This document shows positions 9,442-19,483 of a stretch of 60,653 bases of DNA, piece by piece. Under the pieces are notes generated by a model. That model had not been told where the DNA came from and did no database searches. It saw only the letters and a program-made list of their open reading frames with translations. The translations under genes and the position numbers were made by a program. Each line of letters begins with the position of its first letter. Position 1 is the first letter of the stretch. The DNA is from Bradyrhizobium sp. 139 (GTDB lineage Bacteria > Pseudomonadota > Alphaproteobacteria > Rhizobiales > Xanthobacteraceae), in contig NZ_JADPKS010000130.1 of the NCBI RefSeq assembly GCF_023074175.1, forward strand, positions 1 through 60,653, in the 5' to 3' direction.

Positions 9442-10182
9442 TCACGCCAGCGATGCGACCTCGGCGAGCCCAGAAAGCCCGTTGATCGTGTGATCAGGAC
9501 CCAGGCCTAGTTCATCCATTTGCATGCGCAGCGCTTTGAACATGGTCAAGGGCGCGATGAGGTCGGCTTTCGCGCAAGCTTGCGCCATGGATTGAAGTGT
9601 TACGCGTTCGATCCAGGCAACCTTCAGACCCGCAGCTTTTGCGCCGATCGCGTCCCACGGATTTGAGGATACGAACAGCACCTCGGCCGGGCTCACGTTC
9701 AAACGCGGCTCGATCAAGGAATAGGCCTCGGGGCTCGGCTTGAAAATGCGCTTGCTGTCAATGCTGATGGTTGCGTCCAGCACGCTGTCGAGACCGGTAT
9801 TCCGTACCAGGGTCGTCAACATCTCCGAGCTGCCATTTGATAGAATGGCGAGTTTGTGCTTCTGCAACGATTGCAACGTCGTTCGCGCATCGGGGTAGAG
9901 GTCTAGATGGACATACTTGTCCATGATCTGCTCGAAAAGCCTTTCGTCGTGCTTCAGTCCCAATATTCTCAACGTGTAGGACAGCGACTCCCTGGTGATG
10001 ACGGAGAAATCTTCATAGCGGCGCATCAACGACCGCAACCAGGTGTATTCCAGCTGCTTAATGCGCCAGATCTGGGTGATGAGTTCGCCGTACCCGGGAA
10101 AGGCGCGATCGGTGATCGTCGCCACGGATTGAATGTCATAGAGCGTTCCGTACGCATCGAACACAATTGCTTTAACGGTCAC
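9442..10182 (-). CDS. L-2-haloacid dehalogenase (HAD type II)
   Basis: 246 residues with the type II dehalogenase layout. FDAYGTLYD carries the nucleophilic Asp near residue 9, LSNGSSEML is motif II, FKPSPEAY carries the motif III Lys, and SSNPWDAIGAKAAG is the last motif, with the Asn/Trp signature of haloacid dehalogenases rather than phosphatases. The expected reaction is hydrolysis of L-2-haloacids to D-2-hydroxyacids; haloacetate would give glycolate. GTG 10182 has AGGAAG upstream. It lies 23 bases behind a sodium:solute symporter gene, so uptake and dehalogenation are probably co-expressed. Confidence 0.9.
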   Translation of the reverse strand: MTVKAIVFDAYGTLYDIQSVATITDRAFPGYGELITQIWRIKQLEYTWLRSLMRRYEDFSVITRESLSYTLRILGLKHDERLFEQIMDKYVHLDLYPDARTTLQSLQKHKLAILSNGSSEMLTTLVRNTGLDSVLDATISIDSKRIFKPSPEAYSLIEPRLNVSPAEVLFVSSNPWDAIGAKAAGLKVAWIERVTLQSMAQACAKADLIAPLTMFKALRMQMDELGLGPDHTINGLSGLAEVASLA

Positions 10183-10205
10183 GAGAGGGCTTCCTTTGTC
10201 TTCTT

Positions 10206-11729
10206 TTATTCAGGCGCACTGCCTGTGTGCACTTGCAACAGAAACGCGTCGAAGCGCTTCTCGTTTTCGAGATCGCGTGCTGCGATGAGCGAACCGATCA
10301 CCGCGCCCAGAAATCCGATCGGCAGGGACACGATGGTCGGGTTAACCAACGGCCAGAGCGCCTCACTGCCGCGCATCGCTGGCCCGATCATGGCGAGTGC
10401 GACAGAGCTTACGAGGCCCGCGGCCATGCCACCGATGACGCCGCCGGTATTGAAGCGGCGCCAGAACAACGACAGGACGAGCACGGGAAAATTTGCGCTC
10501 GCGGCGACGCAGATGGCGAGAATGACGAGGACGGCGACGTTGACGCCCTGGGCAAGAATCCCAAGGGCGATGGCGAGAACGCCGATGATGACGGCCGCCA
10601 GACGGGCGATCCAGACCTCCTGCCGCCCCTCGACTTGCCCGCCTTTCAGCCAGTTGACGTAGAAGTCATGGGCGATGCTGCTCGAGGTCGACAAGGTCAG
10701 CGCCGAGACCACCGCCAGGATGGTTGCCACCGCGACTGCGGCAACAAAGCCAAGCATTAGTTCTCCCCCGACGCTGCCTTTTCCTCCCCCGAGATATTGG
10801 GCGAGCAAGGGTAGCGCCAGGTTGCCTCCCTTGTCGGCGGCCCGGATGGCATCCTGACCGACGAAATCGGCAGCCGCCAATCCGAACAAGGTTGTCCCAG
10901 CGAAGAAGGCGCCAGCCAAGAACATGACCCAGACCACCGACCGGCGAGCCGTTTTGGCGTCGGGGACCGTGTAAAATCGCGTCATCACGTGGGGCAGACC
11001 GGCCAAGCCAAGGACGTATCCCAGGCCCAGTGAAATCTGGTCGAAGGGGTTCTTCAGGTAATTGCCCGGCAGGAGATAGCCTGCGCCGTATTTTGCCTCG
11101 GTATCCGCGAAAAACGTCAACGGATTGAAGTGCACAAGCGAGAGCGCCATGACCAGAACGACCGCCCCCGCGCCGAGCATCAAGACGGCTTTCACGATTT
11201 GCACCCACGTGGTCGCCAGCATGCCGCCGAACGCGACGTAGACGATCATGCTGACGCCAACAAAGATCACAGCCCAATCATACGAGATCCCCGTCAGAAG
11301 GCGAACGAGCACGCCGGCGCCGGCCATCTGGGGCATCAGATAGGCAAAGTTCACGACAATCGTGCCGGCGATCGCCGCAAGCAGGGACGAGCGCGTTTTC
11401 ATGCGGCTGCGGATGACATCGCCAAGCGTGTACTTGCCAGAGTTACGAAGCGGCTCCGCGATGAGGAACAGGACGGTACAGAAGGCGACGAGAGGACCTA
11501 GCGCGTAAAACGCGCCATCCATACCGTAAAGTGCCGTCAACCCGCTGAAGCCGAGAAAGGCAGCCGCGCTGCACCAATCGCCCGCAAGCGCAAAGCCGTT
11601 TTGAGCGGCTGTCAGCTGGCTGTCGGCCGCATAGAAGTCGCTCGCCGTTTTTGTGCGCCGTGCTGCCCAGTAGGTGATGCCGAGGGTGACAGCGAGGATG
11701 AGAAGGAAGATGACGAGGGTAATGCTCAC
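10206..11729 (-). CDS. Sodium:solute symporter, acetate-permease (ActP) type
   Basis: 507-residue polytopic membrane protein. ADSQLTAAQNGFALAGDW followed by CSAAAFLGFSG is the characteristic SSS-family segment of ActP-like monocarboxylate symporters, and it is followed by about a dozen hydrophobic helices. The GTG start overlaps the stop of the upstream DUF485 gene (GTGA), the usual YjcH-ActP arrangement. Because a haloacid dehalogenase follows directly, a haloacetate or other short haloacid is a reasonable substrate, but this is inferred from context. Confidence 0.9.
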   Translation of the reverse strand: MSITLVIFLLILAVTLGITYWAARRTKTASDFYAADSQLTAAQNGFALAGDWCSAAAFLGFSGLTALYGMDGAFYALGPLVAFCTVLFLIAEPLRNSGKYTLGDVIRSRMKTRSSLLAAIAGTIVVNFAYLMPQMAGAGVLVRLLTGISYDWAVIFVGVSMIVYVAFGGMLATTWVQIVKAVLMLGAGAVVLVMALSLVHFNPLTFFADTEAKYGAGYLLPGNYLKNPFDQISLGLGYVLGLAGLPHVMTRFYTVPDAKTARRSVVWVMFLAGAFFAGTTLFGLAAADFVGQDAIRAADKGGNLALPLLAQYLGGGKGSVGGELMLGFVAAVAVATILAVVSALTLSTSSSIAHDFYVNWLKGGQVEGRQEVWIARLAAVIIGVLAIALGILAQGVNVAVLVILAICVAASANFPVLVLSLFWRRFNTGGVIGGMAAGLVSSVALAMIGPAMRGSEALWPLVNPTIVSLPIGFLGAVIGSLIAARDLENEKRFDAFLLQVHTGSAPE

Positions 11730-12040
11730 CGAACCGCTCCTCGAACTGACGCTGCTGCCGTGGCCGCAAGCGGATCGAAAACGCGATTGGCGACGCGCTC
11801 GTAGCTAAGAGCGAGAGCCCACGATAGGAAGTAGTTCAGCGCGATGAGCGCAAAGCCGACGTTGAGCGGCCCAATAATTTTGACGGCCATCGCGTCCTTG
11901 GCGAAGCCGGCGACAGCCGTCAACCCGACATAGCCGACGATATAAACGATCGTCATCGGCAAAAGGAAGCGAACCTTCGCTGCTACCAATGCACGCACGA
12001 CATCGTGCGCTGCTTCGACGCGCCTGTCACCTCGCATCAC
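11726..12040 (-). CDS. DUF485 small membrane protein (YjcH-like)
   Basis: 104 residues with two membrane helices (FLLPMTIVYIVGYVGLTAV and a second around VGFALIALNYFLSWALAL). The family accompanies ActP-type symporters and is thought to assist them. The start is GTG 12040 or ATG 12037, with GGGAGG upstream. It is the first gene of the DUF485-symporter-dehalogenase operon and is divergent from a LysR gene. Confidence 0.88.
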   Translation of the reverse strand: MMRGDRRVEAAHDVVRALVAAKVRFLLPMTIVYIVGYVGLTAVAGFAKDAMAVKIIGPLNVGFALIALNYFLSWALALSYERVANRVFDPLAATAAASVRGAVR

Positions 12041-12198
12041 ATGTCCTCCCGTTGTCCCGCATTATGTGCGGGTTCACCCATCGGCCGTCTCCAAGCGGAG
12101 TGACCCTAGCGGCCTTCGGTCTTTACGAGGGTGAACGCAAGTGACAAAATGAATAATCGTGATCGTCATCATCGGATTTTACGATTTGGGAGGCGAAC

Positions 12199-13080
12199 GT
12201 GAATCTCGACATCGACTGCCTGCGGTCTTTCTTGGTCGTGGCGGACTCTATGAGCTTCTCCCGCGCGGCGGAGACGGTTGGCCGTTCGCAGTCGACGATC
12301 AGTCAACAAATTGCGAAGCTGGAGACGCAGACAGGCAGACCGCTCCTGTCGCGTCGGAAGGGGCGCGTGTTGCAGCTGACGTCGGAGGGCGAACGCCTGA
12401 TGCAGTACGCCCGGCGGATACTGCAGCTCAACGACGAGGCATACGCGTCCATGTCGGACGATCTCCTGACCGGTTTCGTGAGGCTCGGCGTCCCGCTCGA
12501 TTTTTTCGGTCGCGATTTCACGGTTTGGCTTGCCCGATTTAAGGCCAGACACCCCATGGTCGGCCTCGAGGTGGAGGCCAATCAATCCGAAAACCTGCAA
12601 AAGCGAAGTGCACGTGGGGACTTCGACCTGGCGTTCTTCAAACAGGAGTCGGGTGCCACATTGGGCACGGTAGCGCAGCGCGAGCAACTGGTGTGGGTTG
12701 GCGGTCCAAAACTGGCTGCTGAAGATCTTGATTCAACGCCGCTCGTCTTGTTCCCCGAAGGCTGTACGTATCGAAGCTGCGCAATCAGGTCCCTTAAGGA
12801 GCAGAAACGCCCATGGCATGTGAGCTTTGTCAGCCCGAGCTTTGAATGCTTGAAGACGGCGACGGTTGAAGGCATGGGAGTCACGGTTCTCGCGCGTGCG
12901 CTGGTAGCACCGCCCTTGAAGATCATTCGGCACGGCAAACACCTGCCGCAACTTCCTGCCGTAGAGCTCGCATATTCAAGTGGACGGCGCGGCAATTCGC
13001 GGGTGGTCAGCGAGCTAGCCAACTATCTGGCCGACCGCCTGGCGATGGCGGGGTCGCAGCAGGTGGCCGCAATTGCGTGA
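12199..13080 (+). CDS. LysR-family transcriptional regulator
   Basis: 293 residues from GTG 12199. The winged helix reads DCLRSFLVVADSMSFSRAAE with SQSTISQQIAKLE as recognition region, followed by a substrate-binding domain. It is transcribed away from the symporter/haloacid-dehalogenase operon with about 160 bases between them, the classic arrangement for a LysR activator of a divergent catabolic operon. The inducer may therefore be a haloacid or its product, an inference from position only. Confidence 0.88.
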   Translation: MNLDIDCLRSFLVVADSMSFSRAAETVGRSQSTISQQIAKLETQTGRPLLSRRKGRVLQLTSEGERLMQYARRILQLNDEAYASMSDDLLTGFVRLGVPLDFFGRDFTVWLARFKARHPMVGLEVEANQSENLQKRSARGDFDLAFFKQESGATLGTVAQREQLVWVGGPKLAAEDLDSTPLVLFPEGCTYRSCAIRSLKEQKRPWHVSFVSPSFECLKTATVEGMGVTVLARALVAPPLKIIRHGKHLPQLPAVELAYSSGRRGNSRVVSELANYLADRLAMAGSQQVAAIA

Positions 13081-13123
13081 CCGAGCCGCTCGCGACATCG
13101 GTCGATGGTTCAAGGACCTCGCT

Positions 13124-14035
13124 TCACGCCTTGTGGCGGCGCTCCCCCGAACCAAATAGCTCGAGCAGCGCCGCCCAAACGGCCGACGCCGCCGGCGAAA
13201 GCGATCTGTCACGCCGTCGAACCAGAAAGATGGTGCGGCTTACCGATGGCCTTATGAGCTTCCGGGTTGTCAACGCCGGGTGAACTTTGATCGGGGCGAC
13301 CAGGGTCGGGATGACGGCTATACCGAGCCCGGCTTCGACCATGGCAAGAACGGAACTGGGCTGCGCCAGTTCGAGCGCGATTTGCACCCGCACGCCCGCA
13401 TTTGCGAGGGTATTGAGGATCTGTGGCCGGCTTCCAGATGTGTTGTTCAACATCACCAAGCGATGGTCGGAGAGCTTTGCCCAGGCGATCGCTTTCGACT
13501 TGGCTAACGCGTCATCGCGGCGGCATGCCAACACAAACGGGTCTTGGGTAAGGCTCTCCATGTGCAGTTCGGTCGCCTCGATTTCCCCTCCCGAAAGGCC
13601 GAACTCGACATCGCCCCGCGTTACCCTCGCAATGACTTCCTTTGCCGCGATATCCTCAATGGAAAACGAGATCTCGGGCCACTTTTTCCTGCAGTGAACA
13701 ACGCATGCCGGCATCAATCCTCGGGCTACCGATGGCACGCAAGCCAACGTAACTTTGCCTCGCCGCCTTTCCCCGGTATCTTTGAGTTCACGCAGTAGCG
13801 TATCCAAATCGCCCAGCAGCCGCGCCCCGCTTGCCGCCAAGACCTCGCCAACAGCCGTCAGCCGAACGTGACGGGTTGTGCGGTCGAGCAAGCGCAGATC
13901 CAACTCTCTTTCCAATTGCTGCACTGAAAAACTTACGGCGCTTTGCGAAACGGAAACCTCTTTCGCCGCACGGCTAAAACTCCCGAGCTTGGCGACCGCG
14001 AGAAAGGCGCGGAGTTGGCGGATGCCGACATTCAT
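13124..14035 (-). CDS. LysR-family transcriptional regulator
   Basis: 303 residues. The N-terminal helix-turn-helix reads IRQLRAFLAVAKLGSFSRAA with VSQSAVSFSVQQLE, followed by a ligand-binding domain. It is convergent with the preceding LysR gene and divergent from the GST-aminotransferase-MFS-oxidoreductase cluster that starts at 14126, which it probably controls. Confidence 0.88.
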   Translation of the reverse strand: MNVGIRQLRAFLAVAKLGSFSRAAKEVSVSQSAVSFSVQQLERELDLRLLDRTTRHVRLTAVGEVLAASGARLLGDLDTLLRELKDTGERRRGKVTLACVPSVARGLMPACVVHCRKKWPEISFSIEDIAAKEVIARVTRGDVEFGLSGGEIEATELHMESLTQDPFVLACRRDDALAKSKAIAWAKLSDHRLVMLNNTSGSRPQILNTLANAGVRVQIALELAQPSSVLAMVEAGLGIAVIPTLVAPIKVHPALTTRKLIRPSVSRTIFLVRRRDRSLSPAASAVWAALLELFGSGERRHKA

Positions 14036-14055
14036 CGGGTTTACTCATGAATGTA

Positions 14056-14067
14056 TCGAATATTTGA
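14056..14067. promoter_or_regulatory. Candidate LysR operator
   Basis: The 12-base near-palindrome TCGAATATTTGA, with one mismatched pair, lies between the divergent LysR start (14035) and the GST start (14126). LysR proteins commonly bind such interrupted T-N11-A-like dyads in this position. No footprint or homologous promoter supports it. Confidence 0.3.
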
Positions 14068-14125
14068 ATTTTACTTCCAAATTGTGCGCCTGTTCAATCC
14101 TCTAAATTTCAGGGAGAGAACATCG

Positions 14126-14809
14126 ATGACGGACGCTTTGGCGCAGGAGCGAGATGCCGCAGCAAAGCCTGCGGATCTACTTCGGATTTTGGGGCGAGCA
14201 AACTCGTTCAACGTACGAAAAGTGCTCTGGGTCTGCGACGAAATCGGGATCGCTTATACGCGAGAGGATTTCGGCCGAGGCTTCGCTCCGACCGATACGC
14301 CTGAATTTCTCCAGCTGAACCCAACCGGCCAAGTGCCCGTCGTGATCGTCGGCAACCGCGTCATGCGCGAATCCAACACCATCGTGCGATATCTCGCAGC
14401 CAAGCATGGCGCCACGGATCTTTACCCTGCGGACGCCGAAGAGCGACAGGCGATCGAGCAATGGATGGACTGGGTCGCCTACGACATTACGCACGCGCTG
14501 CGCGGCGCTTTTCTCGGCGGACAGCTGAGGGAAGCACCCTACGATCACCCTTGGTATGTGGCGCAAGGACAGAAGGAACTCGTCCACGTCATGGGCTTGC
14601 TCAACGGGCACCTCGCAGGGTCCGGACCGTATGTCATGGGCGACCGGTTCACGATTGCTGACATCCCGGTCGGCCTCGTCGTCAATCGTTGGTTCAGCCT
14701 GACTCATCCCGGCCTTGTCCGCCCGAACTACACGGCTCTGTCGGACTACTATGAGCTGATGACAGACCGGCCCGCTTTCAGGCGGCATGGCCGCAACGGC
14801 CTGCCATAG
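14126..14809 (+). CDS. Glutathione S-transferase family protein
   Basis: 227 residues from ATG 14126, with GGGAGA upstream. The N-terminal domain reads GRANSFNVRKVLWVCDEIGI; LNPTGQVPVVIVGNRVMRES is the cis-proline and glutathione region, and the helical C-terminal domain contains FTIADIPVG. It is a paralogue of the GST at 1721. First gene of a same-strand cluster with an aminotransferase, an MFS transporter and a reductase, suggesting a catabolic or detoxifying role. Confidence 0.9.
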   Translation: MTDALAQERDAAAKPADLLRILGRANSFNVRKVLWVCDEIGIAYTREDFGRGFAPTDTPEFLQLNPTGQVPVVIVGNRVMRESNTIVRYLAAKHGATDLYPADAEERQAIEQWMDWVAYDITHALRGAFLGGQLREAPYDHPWYVAQGQKELVHVMGLLNGHLAGSGPYVMGDRFTIADIPVGLVVNRWFSLTHPGLVRPNYTALSDYYELMTDRPAFRRHGRNGLP

Positions 14810-14850
14810 TCGTAATCGTTGAACGTTCGAAGCTTACGTGAGGAGCCGCC

Positions 14851-16044
14851 ATGAATACCTCGACAGGTCGTCACTTTCTTCAAATCCCCGGCCCGACGAA
14901 TTGCCCGTTGCCCGTCCTGGCGGCGATAGCACAGCCAACCATTGATCACCGAAGCGCTGAATTTGGCGCGTTGGGTCTCAACGTCTTGAAGCGAATTCGC
15001 CCGATATTCGCCACTCAAGGGCCTGTCATCATCTATCCGACCTCCGGCACCGGCGCTTGGGAAGCTGCCCTGGTCAACACGTTGTCACCCGGGGATCACG
15101 TGCTCATGTTTGAGACCGGATGGTTCTCGACGTTGTGGAGCAAGATGGCCACGGCACTCGATCTGAAGCCCGAGATTATCGCAGGAGACTGGCGATCCGG
15201 GGTGAATGCCGAGCGGCTTGCAGAAAAACTTCGTGCGGATAAGACGCACAAGTACAAGGCCGTCGCCGTTGTTCATAACGAAACATCAACCGGCGTGACA
15301 TCAGACATCGCCGCGGTCAGGCGGGCGATCGATGAAGCGGGGCACCCGGCGCTGTTGCTCGTCGACACGATTTCCTCACTTGGATCGATCAACTATCGCC
15401 ACGATGCGTGGGGTGTCGACGTCACGGTTGGCGGCTCGCAGAAGGGGCTGATGCTGCCGCCCGGGCTCGGCTTCAACGCGGTTTCCGTCAAAGCGATCGA
15501 AGCGTCGAAAGCGGCGCGCAGGCCGCGCAGCTTTCTTCGCTGGGAGGGGATGCTTACGGCGAACGCGCAAGGCTTTTTCCCCTACACGCCGTCGACCAAT
15601 CTGCTGCAGGGTCTGAAAGTCGCTCTCGACCTCATCGAGGCCGAAGGGCTGGCCAACGTCTTCGCACGCCATGACCGTGCAGCCCTCGCGACAAGGCGCG
15701 CTGTCGAGGCCTGGGGACTGGAGATCCAGTGCCGCGGCGAAGCAGAATATTCGTCATCGTTGACGGCGGTTCGGCTTCCCGACGGGCATTCGGCAGATGC
15801 TTTGCGGCTTCAGATTTTGGACGACGCAAACATGTCACTCGGCAACGGCCTCGGCCCTCTCGCCGACCGCGTTTTCCGGATCGGCCATCTCGGCGACTTC
15901 AACAATGCGTCGGTTCTTGGAACGCTGGCCGCAGTCGAAATGGGGCTGAAAGCGCGCGGGATCTCGTTTGGGCGCGGAGCGATCGAAGCGGCAGTCGACG
16001 GCTTGTCCAAAGACCGTCCAATCAGAAGACAAGCCGCCGAGTGA
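14851..16044 (+). CDS. Serine/alanine-glyoxylate aminotransferase family protein
   Basis: 397-residue class V PLP enzyme. It opens with FLQIPGPTNCPLPV, has TSGTGAWEAA for phosphate binding, LLVDTISSLGSI with the PLP-ring Asp, and GGSQKGLMLPPGLGF carrying the Schiff-base Lys. These match serine-glyoxylate or alanine-glyoxylate aminotransferases, which make glycine from glyoxylate. It follows a GST and precedes an MFS transporter. If haloacetates are degraded nearby, their glycolate or glyoxylate products would be plausible feedstock, but that link is only contextual. Confidence 0.88.
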   Translation: MNTSTGRHFLQIPGPTNCPLPVLAAIAQPTIDHRSAEFGALGLNVLKRIRPIFATQGPVIIYPTSGTGAWEAALVNTLSPGDHVLMFETGWFSTLWSKMATALDLKPEIIAGDWRSGVNAERLAEKLRADKTHKYKAVAVVHNETSTGVTSDIAAVRRAIDEAGHPALLLVDTISSLGSINYRHDAWGVDVTVGGSQKGLMLPPGLGFNAVSVKAIEASKAARRPRSFLRWEGMLTANAQGFFPYTPSTNLLQGLKVALDLIEAEGLANVFARHDRAALATRRAVEAWGLEIQCRGEAEYSSSLTAVRLPDGHSADALRLQILDDANMSLGNGLGPLADRVFRIGHLGDFNNASVLGTLAAVEMGLKARGISFGRGAIEAAVDGLSKDRPIRRQAAE

Positions 16045-16104
16045 AGACCCGCAGCAGTCGCCGAAAGAGCGACGCTGACGTGTAGACATAACAGGGAGAG
16101 AAAC

Positions 16105-17450
16105 GTGGTCCTCGCGCAGGAAGCGGACGAGATTACGTCCAAGCCGACCCCCGCAAGTCGTTTTTTTGACGCGCACAGCATGGTGACGACGCTGTTGTGC
16201 GTCCTGTTCGCGATCATGTACCTCGACCGCGTCAATATCTCTGCGGCGGCGGCGTCTTTAAAGACAAACTTCGCGCTGACAAATACCGAAATGGGTCTGA
16301 TATTCAGCGCGTTTTCCTGGGCCTATCTCGGCTCGGTCATCTTTGGCGGATGGGGCGCCAGAAAATATGGCTCAAAACTGACGCTGATCGTCTGCGTGGT
16401 CATTGTCGGCTTGGGCACCATCGCCACCGGACTGGCTGGCGGACTGGTCTCTCTATTTGTCGCCCGCCTCGCCGTTGGAACGGGTGAGGGACCGGCATTT
16501 CCAGCGGCCACCCAGGCGATGCGAAACTGGTACCCGCCGCAGCGATTTGGATACATCCAGGGCATCACGCACAGCGCGTCTCGCTTGGGAGCGGCCTTGA
16601 CGCCTCCGCTCGTCGCGGCCGTCATTCTTTGGACCGGTTGGCGCTCTGCGTTCATTGTCTGCGGCGCCGCTGCGCTGTTGTGGTGCGTCGCTTGGTGGAC
16701 TTCCTTTACAGACGATCCCCGCGAGCATCCGGGCGTCACCGCCAGCAAGATCGCAGACTTGAGCGTCTCGATGCCCGATCGACACGCACGGATACCGTTC
16801 TGGCTGATCACGCGGCGAATGGCTTCCGTGACTGTCGTAATGTTCGCATACGGCTGGACGTATTGGGCCTTCGTGTCGTGGTTGCCGCTCTATTTCGAAA
16901 TCAACATCACACCGATCTGAAGAGTTCGGCACTCCTCACAAGCGCGTTGTTTTTTGCCGGACTGGTGGGCAACACCGTGGGCGGGGTCGTCTCAGACAAA
17001 ATCCTCAAAGCAACCGGCCGCAACAAGATGGCACGCTGCAGCGTCATCCTTGTGTCGTTGCTCGGGGCCGCAAGCCTGATTACGCCGACGCTGTTCTTCG
17101 ACGATCTGCGAATTGTCGTCCCGCTCCTTGCGGGCGCCATGTTCTTCTTGGAGCTCACGATCGCACCGATGTACGCGATCCCCATGGATATCTCCAAGGA
17201 GTATGCGGGTCTCGGGAGCGCCTACGTCATCATGGGCGTTGGCTTGTCTGGCATTGTCTCGCCCGTTGTCTTTGGTTGGCTCATTGACCTGACCGGCAAC
17301 TGGAATGTGCCGTTCGCGACGGGCGTCGGTATTCTGCTCGCCGGTGCCGCTGCAATCCCGTGGCTTCGCCCTGATCTACCGTTGTCGCTTCCGACCGACC
17401 AATCCGCGACCGGCACCGCGACGCCACAACCTGCAACTGGCACGCGCTAA
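16105..17450 (+). pseudogene. MFS transporter, frameshifted
   Basis: Major facilitator of the anion:cation symporter (hexuronate/phthalate-like) type, with IMYLDRVNISAAAASLK at helix 1 and GTGEGPAFPAATQAMRNWYP at helix 4-5. The first frame stops at 16918-16920 just after LPLYFE; the next frame continues with NQHHTDLKSSALLTSALFFA and five more helices to 17450. Adding one A to the AAA run at 16898-16900 restores a protein of about 448 residues, normal for the family. It would import an organic anion for the flanking enzymes. A homopolymer base-call error is a serious alternative to true inactivation. Confidence 0.85.
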
Positions 17451-17466
17451 CGCCTTCGGAGCTAAC

Positions 17467-18537
17467 ATGCAAAAATACAATATCCTGATCCTCGGGGCGT
17501 CCTACGGCTCGCTGCTGGCGTCCAAGATCATGTTCGGCGGCCACACCGTGAAGCTGGTATGCCTCCCGGAAGAGGCGAACCTTATCAATGCGGAAGGTTT
17601 TCGCGTTCGCATGCCGGTCCGCGGGCAGAGTGCGCCGGTCGAGATCGATTCACGCAATCTGCCGGGAAAGGTGACCGCGTCTTCGGCGGCCGATGCCAAT
17701 CCCCGAGACTACGATCTTATCGGCTTGGCGATGCAGGAGCCGCAATATGGCTCGGCGGGCGTAAGAGAGTTGCTGCAGGCGATCGCCGCCTCCGGCGTCC
17801 CATGCATGTCGATCATGAACATGCCGCCCCTGGCGTATATGCGAAGGATACCCGCGCTCGACGCCACAGCGTTGCAACCTGCCTACACGGCGCCTGAGGT
17901 CTGGGAGCGTTTTGATACCAGCGTGATTACGCTTTGTAGCCCGGACCCACAGGCGATACGTCCCCCCGGCGAAAAGCCAAATGTGCTGCAAGTCACGTTG
18001 CCGACAAACTTCAAAGTAGCTCGCTTCGGCCAGGAACGCGGCAACGAGATCGTCCGCACGCTCGAAAAGCAGATCGATGCGGCGCGCTGGAAGTCTTCCG
18101 CGGGCGAGCTGGAGCTTCCCGTCAAACTACGTTTCCACGATTCGGTGTTCGTGCCCTTGGCAATGTGGGCGATGCTCATGGCCGGCAACTATCGATGCAT
18201 TACCGAAGACGGAATGCGCACGGCGCAAGAAGCCGTCCATTCCGACCTGGCCGCCTCACAATCAATCTACGATTTTGTGGTGGACGTGTGCGTCCAGATC
18301 GGCGCATCACCTGACGATCTGGTTCCATTTGAAAAATACGCTGCTGCCGCCAAAGACCTGTCACGGCCGGCCTCTGCCGCTCGCGCGCTCAACAACGGGG
18401 CACTCAACATCGAGAGGGCCGACAAGCTGGTGCAGCTCGTCGCGCTGCAGCGCGGCATGAAGCATCCCTTGCTCGACCAGATCGTCTCTCTTGTGGATCG
18501 TAGGCTTGACGTCAATCGAAAAGCAAAGAGCGCGTGA
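17467..18537 (+). CDS. Ketopantoate reductase-like NAD(P)-binding protein
   Basis: 356 residues from ATG 17467. The N-terminus NILILGASYGSLLASKIMFG is a Rossmann fold with a modified glycine loop (GASYGS), and a C-terminal helical domain resembles ketopantoate reductase (PanE/ApbA) or related 2-oxoacid reductases. The role in pantothenate synthesis is doubtful because the gene lies in an aminotransferase-transporter catabolic cluster, 16 bases after the MFS gene. It more likely reduces or oxidises the transported substrate. Confidence 0.7.
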   Translation: MQKYNILILGASYGSLLASKIMFGGHTVKLVCLPEEANLINAEGFRVRMPVRGQSAPVEIDSRNLPGKVTASSAADANPRDYDLIGLAMQEPQYGSAGVRELLQAIAASGVPCMSIMNMPPLAYMRRIPALDATALQPAYTAPEVWERFDTSVITLCSPDPQAIRPPGEKPNVLQVTLPTNFKVARFGQERGNEIVRTLEKQIDAARWKSSAGELELPVKLRFHDSVFVPLAMWAMLMAGNYRCITEDGMRTAQEAVHSDLAASQSIYDFVVDVCVQIGASPDDLVPFEKYAAAAKDLSRPASAARALNNGALNIERADKLVQLVALQRGMKHPLLDQIVSLVDRRLDVNRKAKSA

Positions 18538-18554
18538 CCTGGACGAATGCTCCC

Positions 18555-18794
18555 ATGCTGCCGCAGCGATACGCGCACTTCCTATTTGCATTGATCCAGT
18601 CCGGGCTGACCACGGCCATTGCCGCCGCGATAACGATCTGGCGAATGGGCGCCGACGGTGTGCTGATAGATTGGGTCGGCTCGTGGCTCACCTCTTGGCT
18701 GGCGATGGTGCCCGTCGTCATTTTGGCCGCGCCGGCAATAAAGTGGCTCAGTCAGACTCTCACGAACGGTGTACCCGACCGACGTGCGCCGTAG
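18555..18794 (+). CDS. DUF2798 family small membrane protein
   Basis: 79 residues from ATG 18555 (a GTG at 18534 would overlap the preceding stop). Two hydrophobic helices, FLFALIQSGLTTAIAAAITI and LTSWLAMVPVVILAAPAI, flank a short loop, as in DUF2798 proteins of unknown function. It follows the reductase gene closely and may be translationally coupled to it. Confidence 0.7.
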   Translation: MLPQRYAHFLFALIQSGLTTAIAAAITIWRMGADGVLIDWVGSWLTSWLAMVPVVILAAPAIKWLSQTLTNGVPDRRAP

Positions 18795-18928
18795 CGCCGG
18801 CGACCTGCGGGAAGTGGTCGGCAGATCTTGCCGATCAAGTGCGGACGAAAGACTACAATTTGCCTAGCTCTCGCGAGCACAGGCCTGACAGTCCAAGGCG
18901 TTGCAACTTTGCGCACATGGCATAATCC

Positions 18929-19483
18929 TTGCTGGTGACAGGCCGCATTGCTGCGGAGGCCTCCTTGACCAGCGTATCCTTTGATGTGCCCACCAACTAT
19001 CGCGCCGCTTCCGACCCGAGTGCGCTTCGTCGGGGACAGAATCCGAACGACCCCAATATGATCACGACGGGTGCTTACGGGGACGCCTTCAACCTTGCCC
19101 TTCAGACCGTAACCAACGGCGATGGGACGACGACTGAAAAGCTGACCTACCAGAGCTACAAGGGCGTCAATCGCGGTTCGTTTTCGGCGGTCTCCGAAAC
19201 AGGTTCCGGAAATGACCTGGCGAGCGCCTATCAATCGCTCATCGATTCAATGATCAAGAATGGCGAATTGGATGGCGAAGCTGCAGCTCATTTGAAAGAC
19301 GCCTATGGGAAACTGGACGAGAAATCCCAGCATGGAGGCGTAGACGCGACTGTTGCCTCCGGCACGATGATCGTCCAAGCCGGCGGGCCTCTGTATTTTA
19401 GTGGTATCTCCGCTTACCAGAACACGTTCGTCAAATCCGTCATAAATGAGGTCTTCGACGCGGCGTACGACAGCGTCGCCTGA
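18929..19483 (+). CDS. Hypothetical protein
   Basis: Open frame of up to 184 residues with no family I recognise. The frame opens with TTG 18929 and also has in-frame GTG 18935 and TTG 18965; the start is unresolved. The composition is rich in Ser, Thr, Gly and Asn, with a central amphipathic stretch (ASAYQSLIDSMIKNGELDGE) and an aromatic C-terminus. It has no signal peptide or membrane helix. It precedes a PmrA-like box at 19641 and stands outside any obvious operon. Confidence 0.55.
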   Translation: MLVTGRIAAEASLTSVSFDVPTNYRAASDPSALRRGQNPNDPNMITTGAYGDAFNLALQTVTNGDGTTTEKLTYQSYKGVNRGSFSAVSETGSGNDLASAYQSLIDSMIKNGELDGEAAAHLKDAYGKLDEKSQHGGVDATVASGTMIVQAGGPLYFSGISAYQNTFVKSVINEVFDAAYDSVA